Source: Gemmobacter serpentinus
GTDB lineage: Bacteria; Pseudomonadota; Alphaproteobacteria; Rhodobacterales; Rhodobacteraceae
Assembly: GCF_008973825.1 (NCBI RefSeq)
Contig: NZ_WCHR01000033.1
Span: 1-64,000 of the forward strand
Direction: 5' to 3'
Length of the DNA stretch: 64,000 nt
Under the pieces are notes generated by a model, which was given only the letters and a program-made list of their open reading frames with translations, searched no databases and was not told the DNA's origin. Position 1 is the stretch's first letter, and every line of letters starts with the position of its first letter. This document shows positions 17,079-25,704 of this stretch, piece after piece. The translations under genes were made by a program, and so were the position numbers.

Positions 17079-18386
17079 CTAAAGATCCAGTTGCAACTGC
17101 TGTCCCGATGACCCGCGCGGACGCGCGGGCGCATCGCCTTCCAGCAAGATCACCGGCACCACAGGCCTGCGGGGGCGTGGGTCGCGCGGCGGGCTGGCCT
17201 CGCGCAAGGCCCGCAAGGTGCTGGCAGGGTCCAGCAGCGGCTCGGGGTAGCGCCGGCCCAGCAACCGCGCCGCGCCCTCCCATCGCCATGGCCGATGCAG
17301 ATGATCGCCCGGCACCGGCGCAAGTTCGGGCAGCCAGCGGCGGATGAAGGTGCCATCGGGATCCAGCCGCAGCCCCTGCCCGACTGCATCGCATTGCGCC
17401 AGCGGCAGATGAGCCGCCGCCTCCATCGCCACCCCATGCAAGGCCGGGTCAAAATCGGTAAAGCGCCGCCCCAGCAGATCATGCGCCGCCTGCGCCTCCA
17501 GCCCGAAGACACGCAGCGCCGATCCCGCCAGCATCGCGCGCAGCCGGTGATGCAGCCAGCCGGTCGCCCGCAGATAGCGCAGGCAGGCATCAAGGAATGG
17601 CAAGCCGGTCTCGCCCGCCTCCCAGGCCGCCAGAACGCCGCGATCCGCAGGTCCCGAACCCGTCCCGCCGCCCTCCCAGCGGCTCAGGGCCTGCGCCCGC
17701 CGGGCGAGACCCGCCCGCAGATGCCGCCCCCCCATACCCGGCACAGCGGCCAGCTCCCCCGGCGCGATCGCCCCCCAGGCCAGATGCGGCGACAGACGAG
17801 AGGATGCGCGCTCTGCCATCAACGGGTGGGTCGGGGCGGTCTGCATCCGGCCCAGCTTTTCCAGCAGGATCTGCGCCGAGGCCCAGCCGCCCGCTTGCCG
17901 ATGCGGGCAAGGATCATCGGCCAGACCAAGCGCACGCGCAGAAGGCAGAACGCCCGGCTCCACTCCCGGCACCGGGACAATCCGCTCGGGCAGCGGCCCG
18001 ATCTCGGCGCCTGCCTCCAACTCGGTCCAGCGCAAGCCCGCAGCACGCGCCCAGGCCGCCCCTGCGGTCGCAGGCCCAGGCATCGTGCCCGCCCCGCGCA
18101 GCGTGATGACTTCACTGATATCATGCGCGCGCACCAACCGCTCCAGCTGCGCCCGCGCGTCGCCTGTGCGGATCACAAGTGGCAGACCAAGCCCCGCCAG
18201 ATCGGCGCGCAGGCTGGTCAGGGTTTCCGCCACAAAAGCCCATTGCCGTGCGGAGGAAGATGGCGCGCGCCACAGCGCAGGCTCTGCCAGCCAGACCGGC
18301 AGCACCCGCCCGCGCTGCGCCGCCAGCGCAAGCGCCGCATGATCGCCGATCCGCAGATCGCGCCGGAGCCAAACTAAAACATTCAT
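17079..18386 (-). CDS. divergent photolyase/cryptochrome-like protein
   Basis: A 435-residue protein with a clear photolyase N-terminal alpha/beta domain (MNVLVWLRRDLRIGDHAAL) and parts of the C-terminal flavin domain: TGLPFLDACLRYLRATGWLHHRLR (about 262-285) and DPDGTFIRRWLPEL (about 351-364). The segment between them is shortened. The usual N-x-GGWQW block, which contacts flavin and holds a tryptophan of the electron-transfer chain, is replaced by DFDPALHGVAMEAAAHLPLA. The AWREF-type block is also unrecognisable. Photorepair activity is therefore doubtful. It could be a cryptochrome-like sensor or a degenerating photolyase. The start was chosen at Met 18386, inside an 11-bp duplication. Confidence 0.78.
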   Translation of the reverse strand: MNVLVWLRRDLRIGDHAALALAAQRGRVLPVWLAEPALWRAPSSSARQWAFVAETLTSLRADLAGLGLPLVIRTGDARAQLERLVRAHDISEVITLRGAGTMPGPATAGAAWARAAGLRWTELEAGAEIGPLPERIVPVPGVEPGVLPSARALGLADDPCPHRQAGGWASAQILLEKLGRMQTAPTHPLMAERASSRLSPHLAWGAIAPGELAAVPGMGGRHLRAGLARRAQALSRWEGGGTGSGPADRGVLAAWEAGETGLPFLDACLRYLRATGWLHHRLRAMLAGSALRVFGLEAQAAHDLLGRRFTDFDPALHGVAMEAAAHLPLAQCDAVGQGLRLDPDGTFIRRWLPELAPVPGDHLHRPWRWEGAARLLGRRYPEPLLDPASTLRALREASPPRDPRPRRPVVPVILLEGDAPARPRGSSGQQLQLDL

Positions 18387-18400
18387 AGAACATTCATAGA
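18379..18400. repeat. 11-bp tandem duplication at the start of the photolyase-like gene
   Basis: Two perfect copies of ACATTCATAGA (18379-18389, 18390-18400). On the coding strand each carries an ATGAATGT. The two ATGs lie in different frames, because 11 is not a multiple of three. Confidence 0.9.
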
Positions 18401-18592
18401 GCATTGCTTAGCACAGCGAAAGGATTCGTAAACCCCGCGCCGCAGCGCGCCTGCGCGGCCTGCGCCATCTCGGGATCTGCGATTGTAAGGGGCACAGGCC
18501 GACCCCTTGCAGCCCTGCGCGGAATGTTTCACAAAACAGCGAACCCATGACTGCGCAGGCGCCCCGCCCGGGACGCGCGCGCCCCAGACCGA

Positions 18593-19579
18593 ATGGCGGA
18601 TGGAATGCTCGACCAGATTGCGAAACCCACCGAAGAAATCTCCGTGCGCGATGTCTTCGGCATCGACACCGACATGAAGGTCAAGGGCTTCGCCGAGCGG
18701 GGCGACCGCGTGCCCGAGATCGATCCGACCTACAAGTTCGACCCCGATACCACGCTCGCGATCCTGGCGGGCTTTGCCTATAACCGCCGAGTGATGATCC
18801 AGGGCTATCACGGCACCGGCAAATCGACCCATATCGAACAGGTCGCGGCGCGGCTGAACTGGCCCTGCGTGCGCGTCAACCTCGACAGCCATATCAGCCG
18901 GATCGACCTGATCGGCAAGGACGCGATCAAGCTGAAAGACGGCAAGCAGGTGACCGAGTTCCATCCCGGCATCCTGCCTTGGGCGTTGAAGAATCCGGTG
19001 GCTATCGTATTCGACGAATATGATGCGGGGCGCGCGGATGTGATGTTCGTTATCCAGCGCGTGCTGGAACATGACGGCAAGCTGACGCTTCTGGACCAGA
19101 ACGAGATCATCACCCCCCACCCGTCCTTCCGGCTGTTTGCGACCGCAAACACCGTGGGTCTGGGCGACACGACCGGCCTTTATCACGGCACGCAGCAGAT
19201 CAACCAGGCGCAGATGGACCGCTGGAGCCTGGTGGCCACGCTGAACTACCTGTCCCATGACGCCGAAAGTGCGATCGTGCTGGCCAAGAATCCGCATTAC
19301 AATACCGCGGATGGGCGCAAGCAGATCAGCCAGATGGTGACGGTGGCCGATCTGACCCGCACCGCCTTTGTCAATGGCGACCTCTCGACCGTGATGAGCC
19401 CGCGCACCGTGCTGAACTGGGCCGAGAATGCCCGGATCTTCCGCAATATCGGCTATGCGTTCCGGCTGTCCTTCCTGAACAAGTGCGACGAGCTGGAGCG
19501 CCAGACCGTGGCCGAGTTCTATCAGCGTTGCTTCGGCGAGGAACTGCCAGAAAGTGCGGCCTCGACTGCAATGAAGTGA
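18593..19579 (+). CDS. cobS: cobaltochelatase AAA+ subunit CobS
   Basis: MoxR-like AAA+ ATPase that, with CobT and CobN, inserts cobalt into hydrogenobyrinic acid a,c-diamide in aerobic B12 synthesis. The 328-residue protein has Walker [10 protein letters not shown] (71-79), Walker [10 protein letters not shown] (136-144) and the sensor segment [20 protein letters not shown]. Length is normal. A second ATG 12 bp downstream is an alternative start; neither has a strong ribosome-binding site. cobT follows after a 200-bp spacer filled with dispersed repeats. cobN is not in the window. Confidence 0.96.
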   Translation: MADGMLDQIAKPTEEISVRDVFGIDTDMKVKGFAERGDRVPEIDPTYKFDPDTTLAILAGFAYNRRVMIQGYHGTGKSTHIEQVAARLNWPCVRVNLDSHISRIDLIGKDAIKLKDGKQVTEFHPGILPWALKNPVAIVFDEYDAGRADVMFVIQRVLEHDGKLTLLDQNEIITPHPSFRLFATANTVGLGDTTGLYHGTQQINQAQMDRWSLVATLNYLSHDAESAIVLAKNPHYNTADGRKQISQMVTVADLTRTAFVNGDLSTVMSPRTVLNWAENARIFRNIGYAFRLSFLNKCDELERQTVAEFYQRCFGEELPESAASTAMK

Positions 19580-19588
19580 TGCGTCGCA

Positions 19589-19743
19589 GGGGGGCGCTCG
19601 CGCCCCCCTCGGCCTGCGGCCTCACCCCCCTGAGGATATTTCGAAACAGGTGAGATCAAGGGCATCGCCCTGCCTCTCATCTGTTCCCAAATATCCTCGG
19701 GGGGAGCTTCCCGAAGGGAAGCGCGGGGGGCAGACAGCCCCCC
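19589..19743. repeat. two convergent copies of a dispersed hairpin repeat between cobS and cobT
   Basis: Copy 1 (plus, about 19589-19655): an 8-bp stem GGGGGGCG/CGCCCCCC (19589-19608), then GAGGATATTTCGAAACAGG. Copy 2 (minus, about 19677-19743): stems GGGGGGCAGACAGCCCCCC and GCTTCCCGAAGGGAAGC, then CGAGGATATTTGGGAACAGA on the minus strand. The copies face each other and fill nearly the whole spacer. The first hairpin could also end cobS transcripts. Related copies lie at 21660, 40445, 46792 and 57475. Confidence 0.85.
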
Positions 19744-19782
19744 GGCCTTGGGGAAACCACGAAGACCCGGAGCGCGCGAGAT

Positions 19783-21654
19783 ATGACCAAGCCCACCGAC
19801 AACCCCGCCGATCCGTTCAAGAAGGCCCTGGCCGAAGCCACCAAGACCATGGCCGATGATGCGGAGATGACGGTCACCTATTCGGTCGACCCCGCCGGCA
19901 TGACCTCCGAGGGTGTGCGCCTGCCGCAAGTCAGCCGCCGCATGACCCGCGACGAGGTGATGCTGGCGCGCGGCACGGCGGATGCTTTCGCCCTGCGCCG
20001 CCGTCACCATGACGAAGGCGTAGCCAGCAAATACGCCCCGCCCGGTGGCCTCGCCCGCGAGATCTATGACGCGATGGAGACCGCCCGCGCCGAGGCGCTA
20101 GGGGCCCGCGCCATGCCCGGCACTGCCGTGAACATCGCCCATAAGCTGGGTCAGGAGGCCGAGCGCAAGGGCTATGGCCAGATCACCCAGGCCTCCGACG
20201 CGCCGCTCTCTGTCGCGGCGGGCTATCTGGTGCGCCACCTGGCCACCGGCCAGCCGCTGCCCAAGTCGGCCGAGAATGTGATGAACCTCTGGCGTGGCTT
20301 CATCGAAGAGCAGGCGGGCGGCGCGCTGGACCGCATCGACGATGTTCTGGCCGATCAGGCCGCTTTCGCGCGGCTGGCCCGGCAGGTGATTTCCGATCTG
20401 GGATATGGCGATCAGCTGGGCGATGACCCGGATGCCGAGGACGAGGATCAGGAGGCCGAGGATCAGGCCGAGGCCGACGACAATCCCGAAAGCACCGGCG
20501 AAGATCAGTCGGAGCAGGAGGAAGACGCCGAGGCGGATGCCGAGCGCAGTCAGGAACAGCAGCAGGATCAGAGCCAGGCTCAGGTCTCGATGCAGGATGA
20601 CGCGGATATGGAGCAGGCCGAGGAATCGGAGCTGCCCGAGGGCGAGGCGCCCTTGGAGCCGCCACCGCCCGCGCCCTATTCCGATGCCGATCCGAATTAT
20701 ACCGTCTATACGCCCGAGTTCGACGAGGAAGTCCGCGCCGAGGATCTGGCCGAACCCGCCGAACTGGAACGGTTGCGCGCCTATCTCGACCAGCAGCTTG
20801 ATCCGTTGAAGGGGGCGGTCTCGCGTCTGGCCAACAAGTTGCAACGGCGCTTGCAAGCCCAACAGAACCGCAGCTGGCTGTTCGATCTGGAGGAAGGCAC
20901 GCTGGATGCCGGGCGCCTGGCGCGTGTGGTTGCCAACCCGACCACGCCGCTGTCGTTCAAGCAGGAGAAGGACACCGAGTTCCGTGATACCTGCGTGACG
21001 CTGCTTCTGGACAATTCCGGCTCCATGCGGGGGCGGCCGATTTCCATCGCCGCGATCTGCGCCGATGTTCTGGCGCGCACGCTGGAACGCTGCAGCGTGA
21101 AGGTGGAGATCCTGGGCTTCACCACCCGCGCCTGGAAGGGCGGCCAGAGCCGTGAGAAATGGCTGGCCTCGGGGCGGCCGCAGCAACCGGGGCGGCTGAA
21201 CGATCTGCGCCACATCATCTACAAGGGCGCCGATGCGCCCTGGCGGCGGGCGCGGCCCAATCTGGGCCTGATGATGAAAGAGGGGCTTTTGAAGGAAAAC
21301 ATCGATGGCGAGGCGCTGGAATGGGCGCATCGCCGGATGATGGCCCGCAAGGAGGCGCGCAAGATCCTCATGGTGATCTCGGACGGCGCGCCGGTCGATG
21401 ATTCCACCCTGAGCGTGAACCCCGCGAGCTTCCTTGAAAAGCATCTGCGCGACGTGATCAGCATGGTCGAGAAGCGCAAACAGGTGGAGCTGATCGCCAT
21501 CGGCATCGGCCATGACGTGACGCGCTACTACCAGCGCGCCGTCACCATCACCGATGTGGAGCAGTTGGCGGGCGCGATGACCGAACAGCTGGCAAGCCTG
21601 TTTGAAAGCGATCCGCGCAAACGGGCGCGCGGGCTGTCGCGCAAGGCCGGGTAG
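19783..21654 (+). CDS. cobT: cobaltochelatase subunit CobT
   Basis: Partner of CobS in the cobaltochelatase; the CobST rings drive ATP-dependent cobalt insertion by CobN. The 623-residue protein has an N-terminal helical domain, a long acidic Glu/Asp/Gln-rich linker (about 208-300) and a C-terminal von Willebrand A domain with the MIDAS motif [11 protein letters not shown] (Asp410, Ser412, Ser414). This architecture is diagnostic. The ATG at 19783 has a GGAG about 14 nt upstream. Length is typical. Confidence 0.96.
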   Translation: MTKPTDNPADPFKKALAEATKTMADDAEMTVTYSVDPAGMTSEGVRLPQVSRRMTRDEVMLARGTADAFALRRRHHDEGVASKYAPPGGLAREIYDAMETARAEALGARAMPGTAVNIAHKLGQEAERKGYGQITQASDAPLSVAAGYLVRHLATGQPLPKSAENVMNLWRGFIEEQAGGALDRIDDVLADQAAFARLARQVISDLGYGDQLGDDPDAEDEDQEAEDQAEADDNPESTGEDQSEQEEDAEADAERSQEQQQDQSQAQVSMQDDADMEQAEESELPEGEAPLEPPPPAPYSDADPNYTVYTPEFDEEVRAEDLAEPAELERLRAYLDQQLDPLKGAVSRLANKLQRRLQAQQNRSWLFDLEEGTLDAGRLARVVANPTTPLSFKQEKDTEFRDTCVTLLLDNSGSMRGRPISIAAICADVLARTLERCSVKVEILGFTTRAWKGGQSREKWLASGRPQQPGRLNDLRHIIYKGADAPWRRARPNLGLMMKEGLLKENIDGEALEWAHRRMMARKEARKILMVISDGAPVDDSTLSVNPASFLEKHLRDVISMVEKRKQVELIAIGIGHDVTRYYQRAVTITDVEQLAGAMTEQLASLFESDPRKRARGLSRKAG

Positions 21655-21659
21655 ATGAA

Positions 21660-21737
21660 GGGGGGCTGCCTGCCCCCCCCAAAGGGCGTTTACGCACCGC
21701 CTTTTCCCGCCCATAAGCTATTTTTGAAAAGAAGAAA
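21660..21737 (+). repeat. diverged copy of the dispersed hairpin repeat between cobT and the aminopeptidase
   Basis: A G-run/C-run hairpin (GGGGGGCTGCCTGCCCCCC) is followed about 40 bp later by AGCTATTTTTGAAAAGAAGA, an altered form of the ATATTTGGGAACAGA tail. It ends a few bases before the GTG start of the next gene. Family membership is less certain than for the other copies. Confidence 0.55.
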
Positions 21738-21746
21738 GGCGCTGCG

Positions 21747-23543
21747 GTGTTTCAGACCTTTAGCTCGACTTTTGATCCCTCAACGGGAGCGGCGCGGCTG
21801 AGCGCGCTGCGGGCACAGCTTGTGGCCGAGGGACTGGACGGGTTTCTGGTGCCGCGCGCGGATGCCCATCAGGGCGAATATGTCGCGGCGCATGACGAGC
21901 GGCTATCCTGGCTGACCGGCTTTACCGGATCGGCGGGTTTTGCCGTGGTGCTGCCCGCGATTGCCGGGGTCTTCATCGACGGCCGCTATCGCCTTCAGGT
22001 GCGCGATCAGGTGGATCTGTCCGTCTATACGCCGGTGAACTGGCCCGAGATGCAGGCGGGGGTCTGGATCGCGGAAAACCTGGCGGCCGGCGTGGTGGGG
22101 TTTGACCCTTGGCTGCACACCGCCGAGGAAATCGGGCGGCTGGAGAGTGCCCTTGCCGCAACCGGGGTCACGCTGCGCCCGGTTGCCAATATGATCGACG
22201 CGATCTGGCCGGATCAGCCTGCCCCTCCGACGGGCCGCGCCTTCCCGCATCCCGATGCGCTGGCCGGACGGCGCAGCGACGAAAAGCGCGCCGCGCTGGC
22301 CGCGGATCTGCGCAAGGCCGGACAAAAGGCTGCCGTGCTGACCCTGCCGGATTCGATCTGCTGGCTGCTGAACATCCGCGGTGCCGATGTGCCGCGCAAC
22401 CCGGTGCTGCATGGCTTTGCCATTCTGGCCGATGACGGGCGGGTGCAACTGTTTGCAGATGCGGCCAAATTCGACGCCGAGACCCGCGCCCATATGGGCG
22501 ACGCGGTCAGTTTGCACGATGTCGCGGATTTCCTGCCCGCGTTGGCGGGCCTTGCCGGTCCGGTCCGCGTCGATGCCAGCGCCGCCCCCCTGATCGTGTC
22601 GCAACGGCTTGCGGCTGCGGGGGTTTCTGTGGCCTGGGGCGACGATCCCTGCCGCCTGCCGAAAGCCTGCAAGACCGGGGCCGAGATCGCGGCGACCCGC
22701 GAGGCGCATCTGCGCGACGGCGCGGCGGTGGTGCGGTTTCTGGCGTGGTTTGATGCCGAGGCCCCGAAGGGCGAGTTGACCGAGATCGCGGTGGTCGAGG
22801 CGCTGGAAGGGTTCCGGCGCGACACCAATGCGTTGCGCGATATCAGCTTTGACACGATCAGTGGCGCCGGGCCGAATGGCGCGGTGATTCATTACCGGGT
22901 GACCGAGGCCACCAACCGCCCCGTCACGCCGGGTGAACTGATGCTGGTCGACAGCGGCGGCCAGTATCAGGATGGCACCACCGATATCACCCGCACGATG
23001 GCGACCGGCCCCACGAGCGACGAGGAACGCGCCTGCTATACCCGTGTGCTGCAAGGCATGATCGCGATCAGCCGGGCGCGGTTTCCGCGCGGTCTGGCCG
23101 GGCGTGATCTGGATGCGCTGGCGCGTGCGCCGCTCTGGATGGCGGGACAGGATTATGACCATGGCACCGGCCATGGTGTGGGGGCCTTCCTGTCGGTGCA
23201 TGAGGGGCCGCAACGCCTCTCGCGCCTGTCCGACGTACCGTTGCAGCCAGGTATGATCCTGTCGAACGAGCCGGGTTATTACCGCGCGGGTGCTTTCGGG
23301 ATCCGGCTGGAAAACCTGATCGTCGTGCAGGAGGCCCCGGCGCTTGGCGACAATCGCGCGCAATTCAGCTTCGAGACCCTGACCTTTGCGCCCTTTGACC
23401 GCCGCCTGATCGTGACCGACATGCTGGCCCCGGGTGAGCGGGACTGGCTGAACGCCTATCACGCCGAGGTGCTGGCAAAGATCGGGCCAAGGGTCGAGGG
23501 CGCGGTGCTGGATTGGCTGCAAGCCGCCTGTGCGGCGATCTAA
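21747..23543 (+). CDS. Xaa-Pro aminopeptidase (M24B family)
   Basis: Metallopeptidase that removes N-terminal residues preceding proline. The 598-residue protein is of the long, three-domain type. The C-terminal pita-bread domain carries the metal ligands: Asp402 (MLVDSG), Asp413 (TTDITRT), His in DHGTGHGVGAF (472-480) and Glu in LSNEPGYY. The start is a GTG at 21747 with AAAGG about 9 nt upstream. There is no signal peptide, so it is cytoplasmic. It follows cobT in the same direction, but its function is unrelated. Confidence 0.92.
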   Translation: MFQTFSSTFDPSTGAARLSALRAQLVAEGLDGFLVPRADAHQGEYVAAHDERLSWLTGFTGSAGFAVVLPAIAGVFIDGRYRLQVRDQVDLSVYTPVNWPEMQAGVWIAENLAAGVVGFDPWLHTAEEIGRLESALAATGVTLRPVANMIDAIWPDQPAPPTGRAFPHPDALAGRRSDEKRAALAADLRKAGQKAAVLTLPDSICWLLNIRGADVPRNPVLHGFAILADDGRVQLFADAAKFDAETRAHMGDAVSLHDVADFLPALAGLAGPVRVDASAAPLIVSQRLAAAGVSVAWGDDPCRLPKACKTGAEIAATREAHLRDGAAVVRFLAWFDAEAPKGELTEIAVVEALEGFRRDTNALRDISFDTISGAGPNGAVIHYRVTEATNRPVTPGELMLVDSGGQYQDGTTDITRTMATGPTSDEERACYTRVLQGMIAISRARFPRGLAGRDLDALARAPLWMAGQDYDHGTGHGVGAFLSVHEGPQRLSRLSDVPLQPGMILSNEPGYYRAGAFGIRLENLIVVQEAPALGDNRAQFSFETLTFAPFDRRLIVTDMLAPGERDWLNAYHAEVLAKIGPRVEGAVLDWLQAACAAI

Positions 23544-23657
23544 CAGCAAGTCGCCTGCGCGGCGTCTAAAGACCAGTCACGCGTCTGGACAACAGGGCGC
23601 ATTGCGCGAATGGCCGCTTGCAAGGCGATTGAATGCGGCCATCCGCAAGGTGCCACT

Positions 23658-24212
23658 TCAGGAAAAGCGCAACACGCCCGCCTCGGTCACGATGGCATCC
23701 AGCGGCTGATCGATCGACTCTACCGGCACCTCGGGCAGTTCCTGCGCGGCAAAGGCAAATCCCACCGCCAGCGTCGGGCGGCGGGTGCGCAAGCCCTCCA
23801 GCGTGCGGTCATAGAAGCCGCCGCCATAGCCCAGGCGATAGCCGCGCCGATCCCAGGCGACCAGCGGCACGATCAGAACCTCGGGCTCGATCCAGGCCCC
23901 CTCAGTCGGGACTTGTGCGCCAAAGGGGCCATCGACCATCGCGCAACCCGGCGTCCATTCGCGAAACCGCAGCGCCTGCCCTGCGCCCATGATGACCGGC
24001 ACGCCAACCACGCCGGGATGCGCCGCCATGGCCTCGGTCGGGTCGATCTCGGTCCGCATTGCCATGTAACCGGCCAGCGGCCGCGCGCCGTATTCCGACA
24101 GAAGGTCCGCAAGGATCGCCGCCGCCTGCCCCTGCCCTTGCGCGAAGGCCAGTTTGCGGGCAGCAAAAGCCGCCTGCCGTGCCTGCGCTTTCAGCGCCGC
24201 GATCCCGGTCAC
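23658..24212 (-). CDS. fau: 5-formyltetrahydrofolate cyclo-ligase
   Basis: Converts 5-formyl-THF to 5,10-methenyl-THF using ATP, recycling this folate storage form. The 184-residue protein has the conserved nucleotide/phosphate motif LGYGGGFYDR (127-136), PLVAWD and the N-terminal basic helix KAQARQAAFAARK. It overlaps mgtE by 4 bp (ATGA), so its translation depends on mgtE. I looked for a 6S RNA, which often neighbours this gene in other bacteria, in the 114 bp downstream and found none. Confidence 0.92.
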   Translation of the reverse strand: MTGIAALKAQARQAAFAARKLAFAQGQGQAAAILADLLSEYGARPLAGYMAMRTEIDPTEAMAAHPGVVGVPVIMGAGQALRFREWTPGCAMVDGPFGAQVPTEGAWIEPEVLIVPLVAWDRRGYRLGYGGGFYDRTLEGLRTRRPTLAVGFAFAAQELPEVPVESIDQPLDAIVTEAGVLRFS

Positions 24213-25582
24213 AACAGCACCAGCGTGGCAAGGCCAAGGAAGGAGAAGAAGCCGAACACATCGGTCATGGTGGTGACGAAAGTGCCGGAAGCAAGCGCCG
24301 GATCAAAGCCCCAGCGATCCAGCACCAGCGGCACGACAATGCCCGCCAGCGCCGCGATCAGCAGATTGAAGATCAGCGCGAGCCCCAGAACCAGACCCAG
24401 AAGCGGCATCCCGAAGACCAGCCAGCCCACGGCCCCCATGATGAGGGCGAAGGTCAGCCCGTTGATCAGCCCCACCCCCGCCTCGCGCCAGACCACGCGG
24501 GCGGCGTTCTGCGCGGTCAGGTCGCGCGTGGCCAGCGCCCGCACCGCAACCGTCAGCGACTGGGTGCCGGCATTGCCGCCCATCGAGGCCACGATTGGCA
24601 TCAGCGCGGCCAGCGCCACCAGCGACGAAATCGTGCCCTCGAACAACGAGATCACAAAGGCCGCGATATTGGCGGTCACAAGATTGACAAGCAGCCAGGG
24701 CAGCCGCCCCTTCACCGTATCGACCACCCCGTCGGCGATGGAGCTTTCATCCCCCACCCCCGCCATGCGGAGCATGTCTTCCTCATGTTCCTCATCCAGC
24801 ACGTTCATCGCGTCATCGATGGTGATGACGCCAACCAGGCGGCCGTTCTCATCGACAACGGGGCAGGAAATCAGGTGATACTGGTTGAAGATATAGGCAA
24901 CATCGGATTCCTCGTCGGTCGCCTCCACCGTGCGGAAACTGTCTTCGACAATATCACGCAGCCGCACATCGCGGCGTGAGGAAAGCAGCCGCCCCAGCGT
25001 GACATAGCCTTTGGGGCGCATCCGCGGATCGATCAGGATCACATGATAGAACTGGTCGGGCAGATGATCGGCCACGCGCAGATAATCGATGGCCTCGCCG
25101 ACATTCCAATGTTCAGGCGCGACCACGACCTCGCGCTGCATCAGGCGGCCTGCGGAATATTCCGGATAGGCCATGGCCTGTTCGACCGCGATCCGGTCGG
25201 CATCTTCCAGCGCCTCCAGGATCTTTTCCTGCTGCGGTGCCTCAAGGTCTTCCAGAATGTCGACCACGTCATCGGTGTGCAGCTCGCGCACCGCATCCGC
25301 CACCACATTCAGTGGCAGCGCCTCGATCACCTCTTCGCGGATCGAATCGTCAATTTCCGACAGGATGTCGCCGTCGATCTCGCCCGCGTAAAGCGCAAGG
25401 AAGGCGCGGCGTTCCGCAGGGCCGATCTGTTCCAGAAGGTCGGCCACGTCGGCAGCGTGCAAGGGTTGCGCCAGGACGCGCAGGCGGGCACCGTCCCCGG
25501 CTTCAACCGCCTCGAGAATGGCGGTGACGCGGCGGGGGTCCAGGGCCTCTTCCTCGTCCATTGCTGCCTGTGTTTCGTTCAT
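24209..25582 (-). CDS. mgtE: MgtE-type magnesium transporter
   Basis: Mg2+-gated magnesium channel of the inner membrane. The 457-residue protein shows the cytoplasmic N domain (10-130, including RAFLALYAGEIDGDILSEID), two CBS domains (about 135-255, with HLISCPVVDENGRLVGVITIDD) that sense Mg2+, and five C-terminal membrane helices (about 285-457) with MPIVASMGGNAGTQSLTV, the pore signature. A GGAGG site precedes the ATG. It is coupled to the folate cyclo-ligase gene downstream and divergent from guaD. Confidence 0.95.
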   Translation of the reverse strand: MNETQAAMDEEEALDPRRVTAILEAVEAGDGARLRVLAQPLHAADVADLLEQIGPAERRAFLALYAGEIDGDILSEIDDSIREEVIEALPLNVVADAVRELHTDDVVDILEDLEAPQQEKILEALEDADRIAVEQAMAYPEYSAGRLMQREVVVAPEHWNVGEAIDYLRVADHLPDQFYHVILIDPRMRPKGYVTLGRLLSSRRDVRLRDIVEDSFRTVEATDEESDVAYIFNQYHLISCPVVDENGRLVGVITIDDAMNVLDEEHEEDMLRMAGVGDESSIADGVVDTVKGRLPWLLVNLVTANIAAFVISLFEGTISSLVALAALMPIVASMGGNAGTQSLTVAVRALATRDLTAQNAARVVWREAGVGLINGLTFALIMGAVGWLVFGMPLLGLVLGLALIFNLLIAALAGIVVPLVLDRWGFDPALASGTFVTTMTDVFGFFSFLGLATLVLL

Positions 25583-25619
25583 CGCGCCTCCGATCCGATT
25601 GTGCGGACCTTATGCCAAG

Positions 25620-25636
25620 CTGTTTCAAAGAAACAG
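25620..25636. promoter_or_regulatory. palindrome in the mgtE/guaD divergent promoter
   Basis: CTGTTTC-AAA-GAAACAG, a perfect 7-bp inverted repeat with a 3-bp centre, lies in the 122-bp spacer between the two divergent start codons. The short arms and lack of a T-run make an operator likelier than a terminator. No binding family is recognised. Confidence 0.45.
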
Positions 25637-25704
25637 AGTAGGAAGGGAAATTTACGAACAGATGACACGGGTTTAACATGGGTCGCCAATGTAGGGAGAA
25701 TGCC

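Noticed and set aside
20098-21714. 538-codon open frame antisense to cobT
   Set aside because: A mirror of the acidic-linker and vWA codons of cobT; no start signal or recognisable domain.
23544-23657. Possible 6S RNA next to the formyl-THF cyclo-ligase
   Set aside because: Only 114 bp are available downstream and no long hairpin with a central bubble is visible.
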